From Schizochytrium sp. TIO01 (Eukaryota > Sar > Bigyra > Thraustochytrida > Thraustochytriidae): a stretch of 64,000 nucleotides of DNA. Location: NCBI GenBank assembly GCA_004764695.1, contig SMSO01000031.1, positions 2,403,048-2,467,047 on the forward strand. Direction: 5' to 3'. Below are positions 40,459 through 51,899 of the stretch, in pieces (within the stretch, counting starts at the first letter, position 1; the number at the start of each line of letters is the position of its first letter). The position numbers and the translations under genes are program-made. The notes under the pieces were generated by a model. That model worked only from the letters and a program-made list of their open reading frames with translations, did not search any database and had not been told where the DNA came from.

Positions 40459-42873
40459 TCAGATATCATGATCAGATGCTGAGTAGCCTTCCGATTCATC
40501 AATATCTTGCACTTGGATGACAAGCTGGGCAAGGAGCTGATAGTACGCAAGAAGACCGGCACCAATATCTTCAGCAACGTTACCCATGATGTGGTAGCGA
40601 CTGCGCACGATGCTTCGCAGAGCACCGAGAAGGAACGCCTGCATAAAGTAGCAGAGCCATCCAAAAGCAGCGATGCCCTCGACAGAGACCACAGACGCAA
40701 AGAGAGCCACCCAGCCCACAAAGAATAACTGTATCAAAGCAGCAACAGAGATCTTGCAGAATGCCACAATGCCACCTCCGGGAAACAAGTTGTTTGCAAC
40801 AATCATCGTTGACCATCCAGGCAAAAAGAATGCCCGAAGGGTCTCATAGTGGGTGCGCGCGTCAGGCACGGTGACGAAGTTGCGTTCAGGGTGTGTAAAG
40901 GTACCGCCCAAGGAGAAGATGAGATCAAAGTAGTGAAAGACACCACCACCAAAGTGCATCTTGAATTCCTTGTGCGAATAGTACCATTCTGGGTGGACTG
41001 CTTGCATAATAAAGCGCCACAGGGCAATGCAGCTGGTGCACATGAGGGCAGTGAAGGGAAGACCAGCGACAATCATTGCAGCTTGCAAAGCACTGAGAGC
41101 ATCAGTCTGGCCACGACCTGCAACCAAAAGAGCAGTTGCGACAGCTCCCTCGGTAACAGACCAGAAGATACGCTGGATGAAGTAGCCATTTTCGTCATTG
41201 CCGTTGCTAGCAAGCTTGTCGACTACAAGAGAACCAGAGTCGGCCGAGGTGACGAAGTAGATTGCGAGAGCGAATACAGCAATCCAGGAGAGAACGTGAC
41301 CAAAGCTGTAGTATGACATAAGGACGTTCCACCATGATGCATTACCAATAGCTGTGCAGACAGGGGTGATGCCAGGGTAGTCGTTGACAAAATCCCAAGT
41401 GGCACTTGCACCAGTCTTGTCAGTGAAGGTAATTGTGATGGGTTCAGTGGGAGGTGCGTAGCAATTGGTGGAGCCAGGGACAAGGTACATGTCGGCATCA
41501 CCGAGGAAGGTTCCCAGCTGGATCACCTCTTCGGCACGGCGGTATGCACGAAGACCAGCACCACCAAAGACGGAGAACCAAGCAAACGCGTAAATCAGGG
41601 GACCAGCGAGGGTGAAGTTAATGACTTCACGAATAGTGCGGCCACGGGAAATCTGAGCAATGAAGAGACCCACAAAGGAGGCCCATGCAGTCCACCAGGC
41701 CCAGTAGTAGATAGTCCATGCATTCATCCACCAGGAGGCAGCACCGAGGCCCTGGTATTGGTCACCATCAATACCACGGCCGTTACCGCGGGTCAATTGG
41801 CCGAATGCATCGGTTGCAAAGAAGATCTCGAGGATGTTGCTTTGAAAGTACCAGCCAACAGATTCAACCATGAGGTTAAGCATGAACTTGGTGTCGTCCA
41901 AAAAGAGTACCAAGAACCAGAGAATGAATCCGAAGATAATTGCAATGACGGAGAGAATACGAATGCCCAAGTCGAGACCAGAAACGACGGAGACAGTAGC
42001 CATGGCTGTCACAATCCAAATGCAAATAACTTGGGCGTTACGGGTACCTTCCTCTCCAGCATTTGCGGTGGAGTCGATAGGGAGACCTGTGAGTCTGCTA
42101 ATACCATCGCACAGCTGAATGGCACCAAGACCAAGGGATGTGCAGACACCAGATACTACGACAACAATACTAAACCCATCAATTGCGTCACCCCAGAAAC
42201 CCCAAATGTACTTGCCAAGCACAGGGTAGAAGCAAGAGCGCATGGTCAAAGGGAGCTTTTCGCGGAAAGCAGCAATACCAGCAACTACACCAATGCAGAC
42301 ATAGCCTGTCCATGCACCAAAACCCCAGTGGTAGAGAGTAAGAGTAATTGCGTGAATGTTGTACTCTGCCACGGAGTGAAAACCGGTGTCGAAGCGGTTA
42401 GTTGTCAGGTGGTAAAGAGGCTCACTGACACCATAGAAGAAGAGGCCAACAGCTACACCAGCGGAGAAGAGCATAGCAAAGTATGTGGGGCCGCTGTAAT
42501 CGGGCTTGCTATCTGGGTCACCGAGCTTCTGGTCGCCATAGAAAATGTAAAGGTATCCCATGAAGAAGAACATGAGCGGAGTAGTTACAATGTAAAACCA
42601 TGTGAAAATATCAGTGATTGCAGCTTGGGCCTTTGTAAGATCTTGATAGGATCCTTCAGGGTCCACCATACACCAGATTGCGATACCCCACAGGACAACA
42701 ATGCCAAAGAAGCTGGTGACCGGGTTACAGAAAACACCCTTGGTAAAAGGGAGGGGAACACGCATTTCACGCATTGGCCATTTTCCGGGAGTATATTCTT
42801 TGGTGTGCTTGAATGAACCTTGCGGCGAGTCGGGCCCTTCCGAGATGTTGGGTTCAACTTGCTCCGTAATCAT
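40459..42873 (-). CDS. BCCT-family (betaine/carnitine/choline) transporter 1
   Basis: The predicted protein has 804 residues from a clear ATG. About twelve hydrophobic segments begin near residue 52. The unwound TM3 region reads FSAGVAVGLFFYGVSEPLYH (about 136-155); BetP has a GMGIG-type glycine motif in the equivalent place. The TM8 signature, YWAWWTAWASFVGLFIAQIS (about 390-409), keeps the aromatic box tryptophans and continues into SRGRTIREVI. BCCT carriers move quaternary-ammonium compounds or DMSP, usually with sodium or protons, often as osmoprotectants at the plasma membrane. The protein is longer than bacterial members (about 500-700). The excess includes an insert of about 70 residues after TM8-9, with cysteines and a GASATWDFVNDYPG segment, probably an extracellular loop. 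The substrate cannot be read from sequence. It is a paralogue of the gene at 54717. Confidence 0.92.
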   Translation of the reverse strand: MITEQVEPNISEGPDSPQGSFKHTKEYTPGKWPMREMRVPLPFTKGVFCNPVTSFFGIVVLWGIAIWCMVDPEGSYQDLTKAQAAITDIFTWFYIVTTPLMFFFMGYLYIFYGDQKLGDPDSKPDYSGPTYFAMLFSAGVAVGLFFYGVSEPLYHLTTNRFDTGFHSVAEYNIHAITLTLYHWGFGAWTGYVCIGVVAGIAAFREKLPLTMRSCFYPVLGKYIWGFWGDAIDGFSIVVVVSGVCTSLGLGAIQLCDGISRLTGLPIDSTANAGEEGTRNAQVICIWIVTAMATVSVVSGLDLGIRILSVIAIIFGFILWFLVLFLDDTKFMLNLMVESVGWYFQSNILEIFFATDAFGQLTRGNGRGIDGDQYQGLGAASWWMNAWTIYYWAWWTAWASFVGLFIAQISRGRTIREVINFTLAGPLIYAFAWFSVFGGAGLRAYRRAEEVIQLGTFLGDADMYLVPGSTNCYAPPTEPITITFTDKTGASATWDFVNDYPGITPVCTAIGNASWWNVLMSYYSFGHVLSWIAVFALAIYFVTSADSGSLVVDKLASNGNDENGYFIQRIFWSVTEGAVATALLVAGRGQTDALSALQAAMIVAGLPFTALMCTSCIALWRFIMQAVHPEWYYSHKEFKMHFGGGVFHYFDLIFSLGGTFTHPERNFVTVPDARTHYETLRAFFLPGWSTMIVANNLFPGGGIVAFCKISVAALIQLFFVGWVALFASVVSVEGIAAFGWLCYFMQAFLLGALRSIVRSRYHIMGNVAEDIGAGLLAYYQLLAQLVIQVQDIDESEGYSASDHDI

Positions 42874-42967
42874 CTTGTTTGTTGATTAAGGAATTTCTTC
42901 TCAAGCCTAAGCCAAAATTTGTATGTTGAAAGTTCTTGGTGTGCTGCCCTCTAAGCAGGCAGCGACA

Positions 42968-42980
42968 AAGATATATAGCT
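42968..42980 (-). promoter_or_regulatory. Possible TATA element of BCCT 1
   Basis: On the minus strand the sequence reads GCTATATATCTTT, about 100 bp upstream of the BCCT 1 ATG. A similar CTATATATTAC lies upstream of BCCT 2. Position and shared core are the only support. Confidence 0.2.
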
Positions 42981-42991
42981 ACGCTTGCTGT

Positions 42992-43033
42992 CAGCAGCAG
43001 CAGTAGCAGTAGCAGCAGCTGCGGCGGCGGCGC
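42992..43033. repeat. CAG/TAG trinucleotide tract passing into CGG
   Basis: CAGCAGCAGCAGTAGCAG-type repeats followed by CGGCGGCGGCG, immediately upstream of BCCT 1. Confidence 0.85.
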
Positions 43034-43213
43034 TTGTTCGAGTTTTGGTTTTGCTGACCTGCTGGTCGCGTTTCAGATTTGTTGTTGTGCTGCATTGTCT
43101 CCTCTAGCCTGCTCCTCTGTTATGTTATCTTTTCTTTTCTTCTCCTTTTTAAAACTAGTACTTTCACTGCTTAGACTGTTTTTTTCTTCTTATTGAGCAA
43201 AGTGGAAACAGGC

Positions 43214-43273
43214 AAACAGACAGACAGGCAGAGAGAGAGAGAGCGCGCGCGAGAGAGAGAGAGGGAGAGAGAA
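43214..43273. repeat. CAGA and GA tract with an embedded GC alternation
   Basis: ACAGACAGACAGG passes into GAGAGAGA, then GCGCGCGC, then GAGAGAGA. The GC alternation inside a purine tract could favour Z-DNA and triplex structure side by side. Confidence 0.85.
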
Positions 43274-43760
43274 CGTACTCTTACGTTTCCTCCTAGCCGG
43301 CGAGCGAGTAGAGTCCACCCTAGTGATGGAGAAGGAAGAGCTTTGCTGCTTACTTTGCTTTAAAAAAACGATCTATCAAGCGAGCTAGTTCCAGTGCACG
43401 TTGGTCTCTCAGTCCCCGTATCATAGAACGGGAAAGACCCCCATGCCGCGTGAGCAGGAGGTCCTGTGCCAGTGAGAGAGGACACGCAGAACCTCCTAGC
43501 AAGCCGCTCTCCCTCCAGCGTCAAAGTGTTCATCTTCCCTTTGCTACACGTCGCACGTGAAGAAAGAACCGTCGCAGGCACTTCTCTTTGTATCGACAAA
43601 CAAACAGCTTTCATTAAGTTTTGGAAATCGTTTCTTTATAATCGAAAATTCTTTTTGTTAAGCGCTTTGCTTTTCTTTCTTCTCCTTCTTTTGAAATTTT
43701 ATGAAAATTCAAAACATGAAATGAAATCGAAATCAAATCAGATCAGAGGTCAGATCTGAA

Positions 43761-43985
43761 CAAAACAATTCAAAGCAAACCAAAGCAAAGCAAACCAAAG
43801 CAAAACAAAACAATTCAAAGCAAAACAATTCAAAGCAAACCAAAGCAAAGCAAACCAAAGCAAAACAAAACAATTCAAAGCAAAACAATTCAAAGCAAAG
43901 CAAACCAAAGCAAACCAAAGCAAAACAAAACAATTCAAAGCAAAACAATTCAAAGCAAAACAATTCAAAGCAAAACAATTCAATC
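43761..43985. repeat. CAANN pentamer array with a 60-bp higher-order period
   Basis: There are 45 consecutive five-base units, all beginning CAA (CAAAA, CAATT, CAAAG, CAAAC). The first eight units of each 60-bp block repeat almost exactly (from 43801, 43861 and 43921), so the array has a twelve-unit higher-order repeat. Cys-Phe-Ala-Leu open frames on the minus strand are translated repeat. Confidence 0.95.
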
Positions 43986-45331
43986 CGGTAGTTCGTAGAG
44001 CAGCAAGGACTCAACATTGATCTATCTATACAGCAAGCAGCCTTTGAAGAACCTCAGGTTTCCATTTTCGACTGTCAGGCCTCCAGAATCGCCAAGCTTT
44101 CATGAAACTAGTACAGCTGGCAGGGATTGTCAACATCCGTCATCGACACCGATGGAGTTCTCTGTCTCTTTGAAAGCAGCGTTCTGCTTTGATCTTTCTT
44201 TGCCCAAGAGAGGAGAGCGCCAAGTCAGTTGGCCACGCGGTCGAGTTCAATGACCCTCTTCTCGCTTTCTGCATTCGAGCGGAGCGGCTGTCCAGGCGAC
44301 CTCGAGCCTTCCTGGACGCCGCTTGCTTTCCCGCTTGCTTTCTCGTTTGCTCCCGCGGCTGCGAATGCGCATGAAGAGCCAAGCTTTTGCCCACGCTTTG
44401 AACCACAACTCTAGCCAGCAACTTCTCGAAGAAAGAAAGACTCGTGGGCAATTGAGTGCCTTCTTCGAGTCCTCTCAACCAGCAGTTTCAATCCATTCAT
44501 CGGGCAGGAATGCTCGCTCTGCTTCTGCTGCTGCTGGCTGCTCGCCAAAGCTTTTGTCCGCAGCTGTTCGGCCTTGATTAACTTCATTCAATTGAGCGAC
44601 CCTGATCAACACGAGATCCGACGGATCTTCGATGTTTTGGAAACAAGCACTTTCCAACTACGAAACAGCCATTTATTTATCACTCACCACTCTCGAAGTT
44701 CTGCCTGCTTGCTGTTCCTCTATTATGGTGTAAATTTGGAAATGGTATGTAGGAAATAGAAGAACAATTTTTTATTTTATTTCTTTAGTTTTTAGTTTTT
44801 TAGTTTTTTTTAAAGTTTTTTTTGGTTGAAACATCGTTCCGAACAAAGAGCGGAGAGTTTGACGGTCTTTCTGCCCTTCGCTTCCAACCCATCCATGTTC
44901 CCTGCTCCTAAACTGCACAAAGGCAAGCCAAGCTAGTCCGAGGCCGCACAGAGTCGCCTGTCCGCGGCTCCAAGCTCCAAGCCCAAGCCCTCTCTTTCAG
45001 GCCCTCAACGTCAGGCCCTCTCTTTTCCTTTTCTTTTTCAAACCCATAGGGATTTCCTGCCTTTGCGGCGAAGGGGTCACGCCTTCTCTTCCTCTCTTTC
45101 TTTTTAACAAAACCCAGTAAACAAGTTCGTCCATCTGCTTTCCACTAGGCCTGCATAAGTGCTTCTTACCACCGCCGAAGGGGCTTGCTTGACTAGTCTG
45201 AAAAGTGAAGGGGCCAGATAGGCAGATAGGAGTTACCTACCCAGAGGTTAGTGTTCGCACAGTGTTGTTGGTTGCCTCCACGCGCCCACTTCGAAGTTAA
45301 AAGAAAAAAGGGGTTTACTCTTCGCCCGCGC

Positions 45332-45448
45332 TCCTTTTCTTTTCTTTTCTTTTCTTTGCATTTCATCTCCTTTCCTTTCCTTTCCTGTCCTTTCCTCCTC
45401 GTAGTGCTGACAGTAGGCAGGTAGGTAGGTGGTAGGTAGGTAGGTACC
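45332..45448. repeat. CTTTT and CTTTC pentamers followed by a GTAG tetramer tract
   Basis: CTTTT pentamers, then TTTCC-type pentamers (to about 45400), then GTAG tetramers (45412-45448). Lys/Glu/Arg-rich minus-strand frames derive from this. Confidence 0.85.
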
Positions 45449-45639
45449 GAAGGGTAACTCCGCGCCAATGGTAACGCCTGCTCGCCTTTTTATTTTGGCG
45501 AATCGAAAGGTGGGCTCCAGCCACAAGCCCTTGTTGTTCAAACATTTTATTTCTCATTTTCCGAGAGAAAATTTAATTGAAATTAAATTAAATTTCAACT
45601 AAATTTCAACTAAATCGAAGAAACGAAGGGAGAACATAG

Positions 45640-45640
<1 letters not shown>

Positions 45641-45688
<48 letters not shown>
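45641..45688. repeat. GATT microsatellite
   Basis: About 12 perfect GATT units. The same unit dominates the 300-bp array at 46498. Confidence 0.95.
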
Positions 45689-45689
<1 letters not shown>

Positions 45690-46497
45690 CAGTTAATTGA
45701 CTGGAAAGCTAGTCAGAAGAAAACAGAAGGAGCGAGAGAAAGCCATTTCGTCGCGGTTTGGATTTGGAACGGGTCTCCGTTCTCTCAGAGCAGCTGCATA
45801 CGCTCTGCCTCCTCGCGGCTGCCCGCTCGCGACCAGCCGTGCCGTGCAGCCTTTTGTTCCGTATGCGCGCCTGTCTCAGCTCCTGCGGGCCCGGCTCTCG
45901 AGGGTACGAGACTCTCGGCATGCGAGGGAAGAGGGAGAGAGGATAGGAGGAGACTCGTGGACATGGCCAGCTTCCTGTGCATGCTCCCATTACCCAACAC
46001 TCTCACGTGTCGATCATTGTTCAAAGAAAAACCTCACATCCTCAACTTCAAAGCTTCTTTCAAACGATTCTCTGACCTAAGCGCCGCTAGCAGTTCCCTA
46101 CCCAATTTTTTTTTTAATCATTTGTTTTAGTGTTTAAAAAATATATAAATAAAACTTTTTAAAAACTTTCAACTTTCAACTTTCAACACAACATTGGACC
46201 AACAAACAGACTGTTAAACCAAAGCAAATCAAAGCTTTTTTATCTTCTCCGCTCTGCGCTCTCACGTGATCGACTGATCAATCGAAAAGGAACAGGAAAC
46301 GGCGATTGATGCCATATCTACCTACCCAATAGGCACTACTACCTGCTAGGTCCTGGCCTCTCTATCTTCCTCTCCCATCTGGGTTTGATCTTAGTAAATG
46401 CTGGCTAGCTATAGCTAAGCGAGCTTAGCTAGCCAGGCTCGCACTCCCTCCCTTACAGTGAGAGTGAGCTGCTGCTGGCAGACTGTGAGAGAATTGA

Positions 46498-46537
46498 CGA
46501 TTGATTGATTGATTGACTGATTGATTGATTGATTGAC

Positions 46538-46606
<69 letters not shown>

Positions 46607-46798
46607 CATTCATTCATTGATTGATTCATTCATTGATTGATTGATTGATTGATTGATTCATTCATTCATTGATTCATTCATTCATTCATTGATTCATTCA
46701 TTGATTGATTCATTCATTGATTGATTCATTCATTCATTGATTGATTGATTGATTCATTCATTCATTGATTCATTCATTCATTCATTCATTCATTGATC
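46498..46798. repeat. 300-bp GATT/CATT mosaic microsatellite
   Basis: About 75 tetramers of only two main kinds, GATT and CATT, with occasional GACT. The first 100 bp are nearly pure GATT. The rest alternates blocks of GATT and CATT in an irregular, phase-preserving pattern. Confidence 0.95.
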
Positions 46799-48907
46799 AA
46801 TCCATGGATACCCAATCGCTCGATCGCTCGATCTGCCGACTGACCGTCAGCTCTCGCTCTCTTCCTCTCTCTTGAAAGCTGCCGCTTCGGCCTCAGAGCC
46901 CACACACGCAGGCAAGTTGAGTCTGCGGTGGCGAGAAGAGGAAGTCGAACTCACGCCTCGAAGAAGGAGTTTCGGACAAAGCTAACTGGAACCCCTCTGT
47001 GTTACTGCGCTCAGGCTGGCAGAGAAGTAAGTCCCACTCCCAATAGTTGGAGGGAATAACTTCAAGTCTTTAGCCCGGGCCAAAGCTCCAGTCAGTCAAA
47101 GCTCTCTCATTCAATTTGGAGAAATGCGTACAACTAGCCATAGCTAGTAGTCACATAGCAGGCATGCACGCGACAAAACTGACGGACGTAAGCAGTAGAA
47201 AGCTCATAAGGCACACTAGGTATGATGTAAAGCACTCAGTCTGTTCAACTCGTAATCGACTGATCTGTCATGCTTATAAGCTACTTTTTCCCTTTACTTT
47301 ACTCTGATTTTTTATTTTCTTAAAAATAGGAATCAACAATCCCCGCCAAACTTCCACATAAGACTATCAACTACCTAACTGCTGTTACTCGGTACTAAGT
47401 CAGCTTGCGAATAGTGTGAGACCACGACATAAAAATACTGGCTGACTGTTTGGCCGGTTGATAAAACAACTTTCAATTTTGTTTACCTAAAAGAGGTGAT
47501 GTTTTTTCAAGAAAGAATTCAACCAACTTTTCGGGCAGCGCCGCCCCCGAGAGAGAGCCAAGAAGCCGCTCCAGAGGCGCGAGGAGATGAGACTCCGCGA
47601 GCAGCCGCTGAGCAGCGTCAATAGTACGGGGCCATCCTGAAGTGCTCGCGAGCTGCTCGCCCCGTGCTTCTCAGCAACGTCTCTGCCGCCGCCTCGCGAG
47701 CCGAGACGTTCCGGCTCCGGCTCTGCTCAGACAGAACCGGGCCTCGTCAGATAACACCACCACGTCCTCGCTCGCTCGCTTGGAGACACATGCGGTCGGT
47801 CGGAGGGCGACTCGCTGTCAGTTGCTGTATCATTTACTTTTGGGAGAAGGGGCGAAGAAAGAACCACGCCATGAGCGGTTCCGGCAGAGAGCAGTTACTT
47901 GGCTATGGCGGAACCCGCTTGGCGGCACTCGGTTTTCTATTTATTCTCCATGGACTAGCCAGGCAGGCAAGCGGGCAGCTTTTCGTCGGCGAAAGAGCTG
48001 AAGCGGCTCTGCTATCGACAGCCTCAAAGAACCGCCAGCGACTCCAAAGTTGTTGCTCTGGAACCAACATAACTCAGTTTTCGATTTTATATAGATATTT
48101 TTTGAAACTTATTAAAAACCATTTTGTGAGAAAGGTTTTTTTAGTTGTTTAAAAATTAAATCATAAGAAATTAGAAATTAGAAATTAGAAATAAATCAAG
48201 ATAAATCATAGCAACACATCATCCATACAGACGAACCCCCGTAAGTGGCTTTTGAAGGCACAGTCGCAGAACAAACAATCAGTGTGACCTGGCTGTGAAA
48301 CCATCACTCGTCGTTCCAAACCCCCCGCCCCGAGAGCTCTTTTGGAGCCTGGCTGTGGTTTTAGCATCCTTCTTCGCGGCTTTCCTCCAACTGTTTAAAG
48401 GTTGAACTTCCTTTTTTTCTGGAGCCGCAAAGATTCAACTCCCACAAGAGGAAGGTTTGTCTGTCTATCTGCGCGCTTGCTTCTCTCTGTCCCCTGTTCT
48501 TTATCTCACAGCTCCTTCCCTTCCGCCTGAGTGGTAAGCAAAGTAAAGATAACCTTGTGCTTTTGGTCTAATTACATCTTTGACAATCTGCAAAACACAC
48601 TCACTCATTCATGTCTGCAGGCGCTGAGACTGCCCAGCTGCGTTCAAGCAAGTCCTTTGGAGGTGGATCTCAAACACGCCTCAGCCCCTGAGATTTCAGG
48701 ATGATTCTTGACCATCCTCGGCATCATCGCCGGAAAGGAAAGGAAGGGCCACCTTTCTATTTCTTTCAGCAAGCCTGCCTCATCGCGCGGCGAAAACCGA
48801 GCTTCAGCCGCACTCCCATCCGTCGCAAGTCTCGCTACTTCTCTTTCATGGAGTTCCCGAGGCGAGCTCAGATCTGGAACCAAGCCGAGCAGCGCCTTAG
48901 AGACTCC

Positions 48908-48909
48908 AC

Positions 48910-48960
<51 letters not shown>
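48908..48960. repeat. CTG/CAG trinucleotide repeat, about 16 units
   Basis: Nearly pure CTG, which reads as poly-Ala, poly-Leu or poly-Ser in different frames. No gene with a proper start includes it. Confidence 0.95.
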
Positions 48961-48961
<1 letters not shown>

Positions 48962-50165
48962 GAAAGAAAACAAGAAAATGGCGAAGACTTTGAAGCAGTT
49001 CAAAACGTTTCTCTCAGCGTTAGCGAGTGAGCCAAAGGTGAAGAGAAGAGAGGGAGACCGGGGCAAACTTTTCAATCACCTCTCGCCCAAGGTGATAGAA
49101 GAACAGGCTCTTCGACACCTCAAAGCTCACTTCGCACGAGCTTGCTTTCAAGTCCATCTTTCACCGGTCTCTTCGCCGCGGCCTTAGTGCGATATGGAGC
49201 AAACACTTTGTTGGAACGGGGACCCGCTTTGGCCATCTTACGGAACGTCCACTGCAGCAATCAATGGGAGCTGCGAAACCCATTTCCTGACTTGCTTTCC
49301 TCCTTGGAACAGCTTTCTGCCTCCAGCTTCAACAAGGACAACCCACTTTTGAAATCATCCACAGCGAGAGAATCAAGCAGAGCAAGCAAAGTCAAGGAGC
49401 GAACGGAAGCCGAGCTGGCCCAAGCCAAGGAAAGCCGTGCTGGCAAGTTGATCATCATCATCAGCAGCAGCAGCAGCAGTGGATTGATCTTCAAAAACTA
49501 GGCAGCTGCTGGACGCGGATCTTTCTGCGAGGCGGCCGAGATCAAATTCGAAGCTGGTGAAGCACGCATTCGAAAGCACGCACTCCCATGCCACGGCGTC
49601 TCGCCTTCAGATTTAGGACAACTCGCCTCGTGCCCCAGAATCGTCCCCTCCTTCGCATCCATCGCACCCTTTGAATTTTATCTGTCCAACCGTTCCCCAT
49701 CTCACCCGAATTCAGATAAGCGCAGATTCTTTACATTTTTCTCGCCCATCTGCGGAAAGGAAGTCCAACTCGATTGTGCGCTTCCTTCAGTCTCACAGCC
49801 TGAAGCTTCTTCTTCCTTTGCCTAAGCGCTGCCGGCTTTCGCATTGCCTGAGAGAGTGGGAAGCAGAGCAGAGCAGAGCAGAGCAGAGCGACTCTTATCT
49901 GCTCGGAGAACTGAGATCCCAAACGCCAGAGAAACGAGAGGGCTCCATCCGGCTATCTAGCTGGCCGCCTGTGATAGATCCAGCGCAGGCGTGCTTTGCA
50001 GCTCCAGAGGACCGCCGTAGAGCCCGAGAGGCGTCCTCTGCCTGCCTATCTTCTATCGATGTCCTTCTGCTTCAGGGGTGAGGTGACGGAGGGATCTCTG
50101 GAGAAGCACTGAAAGTTCGAAGCTCCAAGAGCACCGCTTTCAGGAATGCACGCCCGAGCTTTACA

Positions 50166-50279
50166 GCAGACAGACAGACAGACAGGCAGACAGACAGGCA
50201 GGGTTCCCTCACGCTCCAGAGTCCGAGCAGGTCTTCGAGCAGGTCTTCGAGCAGGTCTTCGAGCAGATCTTCAAGCAGG
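50166..50279. repeat. CAGA tetramers and a GAGCAGGTCTTC dodecamer array
   Basis: CAGA/CAGG tetramers (50166-50201) are followed by four to five copies of the dodecamer GAGCAGGTCTTC (50224-50279). The last copy carries substitutions. Confidence 0.9.
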
Positions 50280-50643
50280 CTTCTGTGTGAGGCTTCGCTC
50301 GGCCCCAGTCTCAGTCTCAGCTCAGAGGTCCTCCTTTGAATACTTATTCCCCCTCCTCTCCACGAAGCCGCTCTTCGCTCTGACGAGATAACACAATGAG
50401 GCGATGCTCATGCAATCCCTCCCAGTGAATGAATCAATGAATTAATCAATGGATTGTCTTTTGTCGTTGATATATCATCGCATTCTTAGGGACCAGCCAG
50501 CTCCAGGTCGACGATAACCGCAAGGAACCACAAGAGCAAGCGGGGCCGCGCGGCCTTGAAGGCTCGAGCTGCCGGCCTCGTGGCAGTAATCGGTGGCACC
50601 CACAGCGTAGCAAGCGAGCACTGAGGCATGTGCTGCGGCATGA

Positions 50644-50693
50644 CGAGCTGGGCTGAGCTGAGCTGGGCTGAGCTGGGCTGGGCTGGGCTGGGC
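50644..50693. repeat. Pentamer mosaic GAGCT/GGGCT
   Basis: About ten five-base units alternate between GAGCT and GGGCT in one register, ending in four GGGCT. Confidence 0.9.
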
Positions 50694-51540
50694 TCGCTGC
50701 TTTTCTTTTCTCGCGTTCTCTAGCTTGCCGGGCCTCCTTTCTACTCAGCCCAAGCAGGCAAGCAAACTTCACGGCGCCTTCGCAGGTTATACGCGCCAGA
50801 GGAACCGCCGCATGGCGCCTTGGGCCTGTCGGAGACTCTCTTTTCAGCCGCGCCTTTGCTTCGCTGGGCTGTAAGACCCGCGGGATACCATGAAAATATT
50901 CACTATTCTTTCTTTCCAAAAATCGCCAGCAGAAGTAAAGAGGCTATTTTGCACATTTTTAAAATCATTATTTTAAAAAAAATGGAAAATTAAAAAAATA
51001 GACAGTTAAAAATGATTTGAGTAATTAAGTGTTTTAAGTTTTATCCAACATTGATCAAATTAAATCTGTTGCTACATTTGGGTTGAAGTCTCCTCACCTC
51101 TGTAAAAATGGGAGCCCGCCTTTAACGCAGGAGCCAACAGGCATGCGGAGAGCTTGAAGATAAGACCAGACGTACTGCAAGCAAGCAAGCAAGCAGAGAA
51201 CTAAGCGAGCAGTAAATCTTGCGCGAAGAGACTTTACTGGCGGGTCCTGGAGGGTTCATGCGGCGAGTCCAAATATCCAGATCCGTGAGAACTTTTGCGC
51301 CGTGACCGTGGTTTGCTTTTCTTTTTTCCATCTCACTACGCGCTTCTTCATCAGGGAGACCTGGATTCGCTGCCGACCGCTTTTAAGCAGCTTGCAGCGG
51401 CGGCGTTTGACCTCGCGACTTCACGCTCGTCTCGCGGCGAGTTTCCCGGCAAGATCATCTTCTTCTTCATCATCATCCAGCTCATCCAGCTTGAACGAGG
51501 GCTCGTGCTCGGGTTCCTTAACTCGCATTCAGAGTTCCTT

Positions 51541-51595
51541 GAATGGGATGGATGGGATGAATGAATGAATGAATGAATGAATGAATGAATGAATG

Positions 51596-51646
<51 letters not shown>

Positions 51647-51736
51647 TAATCAACGAACGAACGAACGAACGAACGAACGAATGAATGAATGAATGAATGG
51701 GATGAATGAATGAATGAATGAATGAATGAATGAATG

Positions 51737-51775
<39 letters not shown>

Positions 51776-51899
51776 TAATCAATCAATCAATCAATCAATC
51801 AATTAATCAACGAACGAAGGAACGAACGAACGAACGAACGAATGAATGAATAAATGAATGAATGAATGAACGAATGAATGAATGAATGGATGAATGAAT
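51541..51899. repeat. 360-bp tetramer mosaic with a duplicated block order
   Basis: Two successive supra-units each read GGGATGAATG, then GAAT units, then CAAT units, ATTAATCA, then GAAC units, then GAAT units (about 51554-51698 and 51699-51890). The same block order appearing twice indicates duplication of a composite array, followed by unequal length change. Confidence 0.92.

Noticed and set aside
41758-42816. 352-codon frame antisense to BCCT 1 (and a 386-codon one at 56133-57293 antisense to BCCT 2)
   Set aside because: Both are shadows of the transporter genes on the other strand, produced by codon bias. They are polar, Asn/Thr-rich and have no domain.
43733-44017. Cys/Phe-rich minus-strand frames
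   Set aside because: They are the CAANN pentamer array read in two frames with a 15-bp period.
46498-46798. CRISPR-like array
   Set aside because: It is continuous tetranucleotide repeat with no spacers, in a eukaryotic context.
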